This document shows positions 50,360-56,383 of a stretch of DNA of 56,383 bases, piece by piece. The notes under the pieces were generated by a model. That model was not told the origin of the DNA and did no database searches. It was given only the letters and a program-made list of their open reading frames with translations. The position numbers were made by a program, and so were the translations under genes. Positions within the stretch are counted from its first letter, which is position 1; each line of letters begins with the position of its first letter. Source of the stretch: Candidatus Roizmanbacteria bacterium GW2011_GWA2_35_19 (GTDB taxonomy: Bacteria; Patescibacteriota; Microgenomatia; UBA1406; GWC2-37-13); assembly GCA_000990565.1 (NCBI GenBank), contig LBQC01000001.1, forward strand, positions 1-56,383, in the 5' to 3' direction.

Positions 50360-51703
50360 ATGATAAAAACTTTTGAAGGGGCGGGGAAATTCATTTACAA
50401 GCACATAGATGCTGACCCTAAGAAAAGATTTTCTGGTGAATTTGGACTACATCGAGCCGCCTATCTTCTTAAGCTAGTAGGTGATCCACAAAATAATCTG
50501 AAAGTTATTCACGTTGCCGGCACATCGGGTAAAGGATCAACGTCCTTTTATATAAGTCAGCTACTACGGTCGCAAGGGTTTAAAGTTGCCCTCACTATAT
50601 CCCCACATTTGGTCGATTTAAGAGAAAGATGCCAGGTAAATAACGAATTAATTTCAAAGGTTGAATTCATAAAGATCTTAAACGAAATCCTTCCACAAAT
50701 ATCAGAAATGGAAAAAACAAAATTTGGAGCTCCATCATATTTTGAAATATTAATGACAATATTTTTTTTGACAGCTTATAAAAATAAAGTTGATTACGCA
50801 GTTGTTGAAACGGGATTAGGGGGAACTTATGATGGGACAAATGTCGTAAGTAGGAAAGACAAAGTATGCGTCATTACTAAAATAGGCTATGATCACACAG
50901 AAATTTTAGGAGACAAACTTAACCAAATAGCCATACATAAAGCAGGAATTATTCAAAAAGAGAATCAGCTTTTAACACTTAATCAAAAGATAGTAGTAAA
51001 TAAAATATTAAAAGAAAGAGTAAAAGGAAAAAAAGGCACAATATTTTTTGTTGAAAAAAAAATAAACTACAAAAATGTACGATTAAGTGATAATAAGATA
51101 ACATTTGACTTCGCTTATAGAAATATTGAGGTCAAAGACGTTTTATTAAACACCTCAGCTTTTTATCAAATAGAAAATTCTAGCCTAGCTTTGACAGCTC
51201 TTTTTTACTTAAGCCAGAGGGATAAATTCGCTTTGAATATTCAGAAAGTTAAAAAGATATTAAGTGAAGTTTATTTTAAGGGTAGAATGGAAAAATTCTT
51301 AATCAATGGCAAGACGGTTATAATAGATGGTGCTCATAACCCTCAAAAGATGAAAAGTTTTATAGAAAGCCTTAAAAATATTTTTAATGGGAAATTCACT
51401 TTTTTGATCGCCTTTAGAGCGGAGAAAAATTTTGCGGGAATGATCGATCTCATCATACCGGTAGCCGGTAGAATCATTTTAACTGGATTTAAAACAACAA
51501 ATATGGACTTGCAACATCACTCGGAGGATGTGAATTTAGTTGCGAAATATTTGAAGAAAAATAATTTCAAGAATTATGAGATCGAAAATGATTCCAAAAA
51601 AGCGCTGAATATACTTTTAAAAAATAAATCTAAACACTTGGTTATTACGGGGAGCCTTTATTTATTAAGTGCAATATACCTGGATTTGCTATACTACAGT
51701 TAG
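50360..51703 (+). CDS. folC: Folylpolyglutamate synthase/dihydrofolate synthase family (FolC)
   Basis: 447 residues of the Mur-ligase-like fold. The ATP loop GTSGKGST begins near residue 54, then ISPHLVDLRERCQVN, VVETGLGGTYDGTNVV with the metal ligands, ITKIGYDHTEILGDKLNQIAIHKAGI (in parts) and IDGAHNPQKMKSF in the C-terminal domain. It adds glutamates to folate. The gene starts three bases after secA. Confidence 0.9.
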   Translation: MIKTFEGAGKFIYKHIDADPKKRFSGEFGLHRAAYLLKLVGDPQNNLKVIHVAGTSGKGSTSFYISQLLRSQGFKVALTISPHLVDLRERCQVNNELISKVEFIKILNEILPQISEMEKTKFGAPSYFEILMTIFFLTAYKNKVDYAVVETGLGGTYDGTNVVSRKDKVCVITKIGYDHTEILGDKLNQIAIHKAGIIQKENQLLTLNQKIVVNKILKERVKGKKGTIFFVEKKINYKNVRLSDNKITFDFAYRNIEVKDVLLNTSAFYQIENSSLALTALFYLSQRDKFALNIQKVKKILSEVYFKGRMEKFLINGKTVIIDGAHNPQKMKSFIESLKNIFNGKFTFLIAFRAEKNFAGMIDLIIPVAGRIILTGFKTTNMDLQHHSEDVNLVAKYLKKNNFKNYEIENDSKKALNILLKNKSKHLVITGSLYLLSAIYLDLLYYS

Positions 51704-51728
51704 GTAGTTATTAATTTATCTACCGCTT

Positions 51729-51833
51729 ATGTCAATCGAGGCTTTAAGCGGAATCGAAAGTAACTGGATTGTCACTTCTATTTTCATGCTCATTCTACTT
51801 CCTATGTTTGCTTTTTTTAATGATGATAAATAA
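51729..51833 (+). CDS. Possible 34-residue single-helix membrane protein
   Basis: The ATG at 51729 opens 34 codons with a central hydrophobic helix (WIVTSIFMLILLPMFAFF) and a polar end NDDK. The start codon lies in the loop of a hairpin (CCGCTT / AAGCGG, 51723-51755 region). The gap between the convergent folC and glmS genes has no other content. No family recognised; could be chance. Confidence 0.4.
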   Translation: MSIEALSGIESNWIVTSIFMLILLPMFAFFNDDK

Positions 51834-51843
51834 GTAGTAAATC

Positions 51844-53637
51844 TCACTTAACAGTTACGCTTTTGGCGAGATTACGTGGTTTATCAGGGTCAGCGCCCCG
51901 TCCCACTCCAAGATAATAACCAAGTAGTTGACCAACAATAATATTTACAAATATTGTTAACTCACCTAGATCTGGCGTTTTGATATTTAAATCGAATTCT
52001 TGGCTTTCAAAAGGTGCAACTCCTATAATTTTACCTCCACGGGCAGAAAGCTCGGCCGCGCTTGACAGAATTTCACCTTTAATATCGTCATTTGATGCAA
52101 GTACAAAACAAGGCGTTCCTTTTTGAATAAGAGTAATAACCCCATGTTTTAATTCGCCAGCAGCAAATGGCTCAGCATGAAGATAAGATGACTCTTTCAA
52201 TTTAAGAGCAAACTCAAGAGCAGCTGGATAGTTTAGATGCTTTCCGATTAGGTAGATGTGTTCTTCATTCATTAATTCTTTAGCTAATGTAATAATCTGA
52301 TCAGTCAATTTTCCATTCATCCAATTAGTTAATGAATCACTTAAATTTTTAATTTCATTCTTGCCTTTTTCATATTCATTTGAAATAGCTTTTGAAAGTA
52401 AATAAATCGTTGAAAGCTGTGCAGTAAATGCTTTTGTTGAGACGACAGCAATCTCAGGTCCTGCTCCAACCGATAAGACAATGTCTGCTAACCTTTCCAA
52501 AGTTGACCCTCGAGAATTAACGATGGCGACTATTTTTGCTCCTTTTTTCTTTGCCACTTTCACAGCAATTAACGTATCGGCTGTTTCACCAGATTGAGAA
52601 ATAGCTACAACCATAGATTTTTCATTTACAAATTTTGAAAAGGGAAGATATTCATACGCTCCATATATCTGAGATTCAACCCCCACATTAGCAAAAAAAT
52701 ACTTACCAGCAAGAGCGCAATATGAAGCCGTCCCGCAGCCGATAAATGTCGTTTTATAACCTTTGCCAATTAAATTAGAAATTTCTTTAATTTCTTTCTC
52801 ATTGATAGAGATTGTTTTTGCAATTGTATTTTTTTGCTCCATTATTTCTTTAAGAAGGAAGTGGGGGTATCCGTCTTTTTCTGCATCTTCGTGTTTCCAG
52901 TCGAGGATTTGCCATCTAATTTTCTTTGGCAAATAGATATGAGACGATCGCATCATAACTAATTTAATCTCCTTTTTAGAAACGATAACCCCTTCCCCAT
53001 CTTCGAGGAAATGAACTTTATTTGTAAACTTTAAAAACGCAGGAACATCGCTTCCAAGAAAAAACTGATTATTTTTTTCATCAATTCCAACTACAAGCGG
53101 AGAGCCGTCACGACAGGCAATAATTGTCTCAGTCGTGAGATCAAGGACAACAATTGCATTTGATCCAACAAGCTGATTAAACGTCTCAAAAACGGCGTCT
53201 GCCAGTGATATTGTTTTTGATTTTTCTTCAATTAAATGGGCAATAATTTCGGTGTCAGTTTCTGAAATAAATTTATGATTTTTCTGGATAAGCTCTTCTT
53301 TAATGTCGAGATAGTTTTCAACAATTCCATTATGAATAACGGCGATTTTTCCGGAGCAATCAAGATGAGGATGGGCATTATCATCGGTTACTCCGCCGTG
53401 AGTGGCCCAGCGAGTATGACCAATTGCGATATCTCCTTTAGGTAGATTAGTTGTAGCTGCCCCAATCTTCCCAACATGTTTTTCAATTTGAAGAGACACT
53501 CCAGGAGTGGACTTTCCTGGCTTGATCGCAATACCCCATGAATCATAACCCCGATACTCTAATTTTTTTAAACCTGTTAGGACGGTTTGCGAAGCATCAC
53601 CGGACATATCATTTACAACAGCAAATATTCCACACAT
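51844..53637 (-). CDS. glmS: Glutamine-fructose-6-phosphate aminotransferase (isomerizing)
   Basis: First step to UDP-GlcNAc and so to peptidoglycan. 597 residues: N-terminal glutaminase with Cys2 (MCGIFAVV), KLEYRGYDSWGIAI, HTRWATHGG and CSGKIAVIHNGIVEN; two SIS sugar domains with SQSGETADTLIAV and the C-terminal NLAKSVTVK. A loop insert with STPGVSLQIEKH comes from a repeat shared with rdgB. TATTAT stands six bases before the ATG and there is no glmS-ribozyme-like leader. Confidence 0.95.
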   Translation of the reverse strand: MCGIFAVVNDMSGDASQTVLTGLKKLEYRGYDSWGIAIKPGKSTPGVSLQIEKHVGKIGAATTNLPKGDIAIGHTRWATHGGVTDDNAHPHLDCSGKIAVIHNGIVENYLDIKEELIQKNHKFISETDTEIIAHLIEEKSKTISLADAVFETFNQLVGSNAIVVLDLTTETIIACRDGSPLVVGIDEKNNQFFLGSDVPAFLKFTNKVHFLEDGEGVIVSKKEIKLVMMRSSHIYLPKKIRWQILDWKHEDAEKDGYPHFLLKEIMEQKNTIAKTISINEKEIKEISNLIGKGYKTTFIGCGTASYCALAGKYFFANVGVESQIYGAYEYLPFSKFVNEKSMVVAISQSGETADTLIAVKVAKKKGAKIVAIVNSRGSTLERLADIVLSVGAGPEIAVVSTKAFTAQLSTIYLLSKAISNEYEKGKNEIKNLSDSLTNWMNGKLTDQIITLAKELMNEEHIYLIGKHLNYPAALEFALKLKESSYLHAEPFAAGELKHGVITLIQKGTPCFVLASNDDIKGEILSSAAELSARGGKIIGVAPFESQEFDLNIKTPDLGELTIFVNIIVGQLLGYYLGVGRGADPDKPRNLAKSVTVK

Positions 53638-53671
53638 ACTGTAATAATAGCAAAATATTAAATCCTAATCA

Positions 53672-54467
53672 TCAAAAAAGTCCGATTTGATCTGAAGTTT
53701 TCTTAGATTCTTCAGGTTTTTTAATATCGGCGGATTTATTAAAGATTCTTTTTATTAATGAGGTCATTTGATATTCTCCTAAAAAGTCCATGAGATTCTT
53801 GCTGAATCCCTTAAATTCAAGTTTTTTTAAATCTAAACTTATTTCTACATCTGTTAAAATTGTTGCGAGTCTTTTTGATAGATAGACATTTTCTTTTTCC
53901 CTTAAAAGGATTTCCTTAACTTTATCAGACTCGACCTCCGAAATGTTTTTATATATATTTTCAATATATTTAAATTGATGAATAAGTTTTGCGGCTGTCT
54001 TAGGTCCTATTCCGGCGGCGCCTGGGTAATTATCAGATGGGTCACCAGCTAGCGCTTTATACTCAATAATTTCGCTTGGAGAAATATCTAATTTTTTTTC
54101 TACCTCACTTTTATCGTAGATTTTTACATTCGAAAGACCAAGTTGAGGGGATGCGACAAAAACTTTTTCAGTAATCAATTGAAATATATCTTTATCACCG
54201 GTTAAAATCAGAATCCGAAAATCATTTTTTTCAAAAATCTTCGTTATCGTGCCAATAAGATCATCGGCCTCGAATCCATCTCTTTCGATTCTCTCAATTC
54301 CGGATTTATCAAGTGCTTCTTTAACAAGTGGAATTTGAATAATGAAATCGTCGTCTATTTTAGGTCGCTGGATTTGGTAATCCTTAAAAATCTCATTTCT
54401 AAAAGTTTTTTTTGGGGTATCAAAACAGGTGATAAGATGGACCGTCGATAATAAGAAGAGTCTGCAT
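53672..54467 (-). pseudogene. Stand-alone 5'-3' exonuclease (Pol I N-terminal type), deletion and frameshift
   Basis: From ATG 54467, one base past the ftsH stop, the frame reads MQTLLIIDGPSYHLF and then TGA. The family continues in another frame from CFDTPKKTFRNEIFKDYQIQRPK, with GFEADDLIGTI, ILTGDKDIFQLI and the H3TH part GDPSDNYPGAAGIGPKTAAKLI. About 50-55 residues (the RAFHAL-type helix and the following strand) are missing at the junction. These enzymes remove RNA primers and flaps with two metal ions. Either the gene is dead or the assembly skipped a segment. Confidence 0.78.
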
Positions 54468-54468
54468 C

Positions 54469-56331
54469 TTAGTATTTAGAATTTAGTTTTTTTACTCCTA
54501 CTATCTTTTCAAATTCATCTTGATCGAGGCTCTCAGTTTTTAATAATTCTGATGCAACTTTATCAAGAGTTTTTTTATTTTCTTTAATGATTTTAACTGA
54601 AAGGTTATAACCATCCATAATAATTTTTTTAATTTCATTATCGATTTTTGACATCATCTCTTGGGACACAGGGTTTTGCTCCATGTATGATTTACCCCAC
54701 TCGGTGACATCCATCGTTGGACCAAAATTTATAGGGCCAAGTGCACTCATGCCAAACTCAACAACCATAGCCCGGGCGACATTAGTTGCCTGGTCGAAAT
54801 CATTTGCGGCCCCGGTAGTAATCTCATTAAAAATTACTTCTTCGGCCGCTCTACCTCCCATCATGACAGAGATTTGCTCAATGAGATGAGTCTTTGTTTC
54901 ATGTAGTTTGTCTTTGGCCGGTGGAATTAATGTATATCCAAGGGCCCGGCCACGCGAGACGATTGAAATTCGGTGGACCGGATCGGTATTTGGTAGGATG
55001 TGGGAGACTAGGGCGTGACCGGCTTCGTGATATGCCGTTAATTTTCGGTCAGTTTCAGTCTGGAGTCTTTTCTTTTCCGGTCCTAGCTTGACTTTTGTAG
55101 CGGCTTCCTCCAAATCGCTCATATCAATTGCTGTTTTTCCCTGACGAGCAGCATAGATCGCGGCTTCATTTAGCATATTTTCAAGATCCGCTCCCGAAAA
55201 ACCAACCGTTCTTTTGGCAGTATTGTCCCAATTTACATTTTTACTGAAAGGTTTACCGCGACTATGAATTTTAATAATTTCTTTTCTACCGTCAACATCG
55301 GGATAGTCAACCATTATTCGTCGATCAAATCTTCCCGGTCGAAGTAGGGCAGTGTCAAGTAGATCACCTCGGTTAGTGGCCGCAACTACTACAACCTGTA
55401 GATTAGGAGAGAATCCATCCATTTCAACTAAAATTTGGTTTAATGTCTGCTCTCTTTCATCATGAGATGGCATCATCCCAACAGATCGAGCTCTCCCTAT
55501 TGCATCAATTTCATCGATAAATATGATTGCCGGTGAACTTTTTTTAGCATTATCAAAAAGATCCCGAACTCGAGCGGCCCCAATACCGACAAGCATTTCC
55601 ATAAATTCCGATCCAGCAATTGAGAAGAAAGGAACGTTGGCCTCGCCTGCAACGGCCTTTGCTAAAAGTGTTTTACCACAGCCTGAAGGACCGACTAATA
55701 AAACACCTTTCGGAGTGCGTGCTCCAAGTTTTTTGTATTTTTCCGGATTTTTCAAAAAATCGACAACTTCTTCAAGCTCGTGTTTTGCCTCATTAACTCC
55801 TGCGACATCCTTAAAGGTAATTTTGGAAAGATCTTTAGAAAACCTCTTTGCTTTAGATTGACCAAAAGAAAAGACTGAATCTTGAGCACCTTTGGCTTGT
55901 CGAAATAGAAAAATAAAAAATCCAACCATTAGTATAGTTGGGAGAATATTTCCTAATATATTTGCCCAGCCGAAAGAAGATTGAGTATCTTTAACATTTA
56001 TTTGAATAGTGTCTGGATTAATTCCCGAGTCTTTTAGAGTTTTCAAAAAGCTGTCACTTGGCTCCTTATAGGAAGTACTTAATTTATCATCTTTGTAATA
56101 TGCAATTATTTTACTATCGATTATATCGACCTTCTTGATTTTTCCTTCTCTGATTTCTTTTACAATAGTTGTAATTGATTTTTCTGGAAGGGCCTGCTTA
56201 ATTCCCGAGCTAATTGATTGAAAAATAAATGAAAGAAAAAGAAACGTAAAGACAATGATGAAGATTGTCCTCACATTGAAGTTAATTTTGTATTTTTTTA
56301 TTTTAATGTCCTTTCCGTTTTTATTTGCCAT
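54469..56331 (-). CDS. ftsH: ATP-dependent zinc metalloprotease FtsH
   Basis: Membrane-bound AAA+ protease degrading membrane and short-lived proteins. 620 residues: membrane helices at about 22-38 and 126-144 around a small outside domain, Walker A GPSGCGKT (214-221), Walker B IIFIDEID, the SRH region [15 protein letters not shown], and the zinc site [11 protein letters not shown] with the later Asp in [16 protein letters not shown]. Length is normal. The exonuclease gene follows one base after its stop. Confidence 0.96.
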   Translation of the reverse strand: MANKNGKDIKIKKYKINFNVRTIFIIVFTFLFLSFIFQSISSGIKQALPEKSITTIVKEIREGKIKKVDIIDSKIIAYYKDDKLSTSYKEPSDSFLKTLKDSGINPDTIQINVKDTQSSFGWANILGNILPTILMVGFFIFLFRQAKGAQDSVFSFGQSKAKRFSKDLSKITFKDVAGVNEAKHELEEVVDFLKNPEKYKKLGARTPKGVLLVGPSGCGKTLLAKAVAGEANVPFFSIAGSEFMEMLVGIGAARVRDLFDNAKKSSPAIIFIDEIDAIGRARSVGMMPSHDEREQTLNQILVEMDGFSPNLQVVVVAATNRGDLLDTALLRPGRFDRRIMVDYPDVDGRKEIIKIHSRGKPFSKNVNWDNTAKRTVGFSGADLENMLNEAAIYAARQGKTAIDMSDLEEAATKVKLGPEKKRLQTETDRKLTAYHEAGHALVSHILPNTDPVHRISIVSRGRALGYTLIPPAKDKLHETKTHLIEQISVMMGGRAAEEVIFNEITTGAANDFDQATNVARAMVVEFGMSALGPINFGPTMDVTEWGKSYMEQNPVSQEMMSKIDNEIKKIIMDGYNLSVKIIKENKKTLDKVASELLKTESLDQDEFEKIVGVKKLNSKY

Positions 56332-56383
56332 ATGGCTAATTCTAGCAGAAAGTTTGATAAAATAGCTTATAAATTTTCAATTA

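Noticed and set aside
45399-54467. Stops in alaS and the exonuclease gene as signs of recoded TGA
   Set aside because: Many intact genes here end with TGA, and in both cases a frame change and missing residues are present, so reading through TGA would not restore the protein.
55523-55861. 112-residue plus-strand ORF
   Set aside because: It is wholly antisense to the AAA domain of ftsH and its composition follows that gene's codon pattern.

Overview
The window looks like a piece of a Candidate Phyla Radiation (Patescibacteria) genome, most likely in or near the Microgenomates. It is AT-rich and very densely packed, with many 4-bp ATGA overlaps. It carries the envelope families common in that group: DUF4012, VanW, LCP, sortase, PilN/PilO, a baseplate-J-like protein and a membrane-anchored solute-binding protein. 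Several housekeeping proteins are short. Intergenic DNA is full of short word repeats and palindromes that spill into genes. TGA is used as a stop, so the recoded-UGA lineages are unlikely. The placement is inferred from gene content only.

Layout. 1-722: end of a glycosyltransferase and a small membrane protein. 770-4710: a single-chain restriction-modification enzyme coupled to a DUF3800 protein. 4754-9558: surface polysaccharide genes (GT4, ManC, phosphoglycosyl transferase, DUF4012). 9555-13485: recO, glyS, rpsT and pilN/pilO in one tight run. 13490-15873: surface proteins, two with sortase-signal-like tails. 15844-21307: LCP, UvrD, acyltransferase and VanW. 21315-27777: solute-binding protein, PilM-like/baseplate-like fusion, sortase and PBP1A. 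27916-31260 (minus): a serine operon. 31231-33741: rdgB, an unknown gene and a MazG-like gene. 33742-40594 (minus): a lysine/beta-lysine operon. 40595-43816: ACT regulator, greA, tRNA-Glu, a permuted DsbA-like protein, a tRNA-binding protein and a NUDIX hydrolase. 43822-56331: alaS (damaged), nnrD, two exported proteins, secA, folC, glmS, a damaged 5'-3' exonuclease gene and ftsH.

Most striking result. Upstream of a fused serB-serA gene, followed by serS, lies a complete transcription attenuator. It has a TTGACA/TATAAT promoter and a 28-codon leader ORF with six Ser codons in seven. A pause hairpin and a 12-bp antiterminator come next, then an 8-bp GNRA-loop terminator with a U-tract. The 3' arm of the terminator is also the Shine-Dalgarno of serBA. 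Every part is positioned as in trp/his-type ribosome-mediated attenuation, here for serine.

Second system. A kamA operon encodes lysine 2,3-aminomutase (both lysine-selecting Asp residues present), a double-GNAT AblB-like protein, an M20 deacylase and a class I LysRS fused to a B3/4 editing-type domain. It starts from a near-consensus promoter overlapped by a dyad, and is divergent from an ACT-domain gene. Other anomalies are a circularly permuted DsbA-like protein and two housekeeping genes (alaS, 5'-3' exonuclease) that share an N-terminal internal deletion plus frameshift, real or an assembly artefact.
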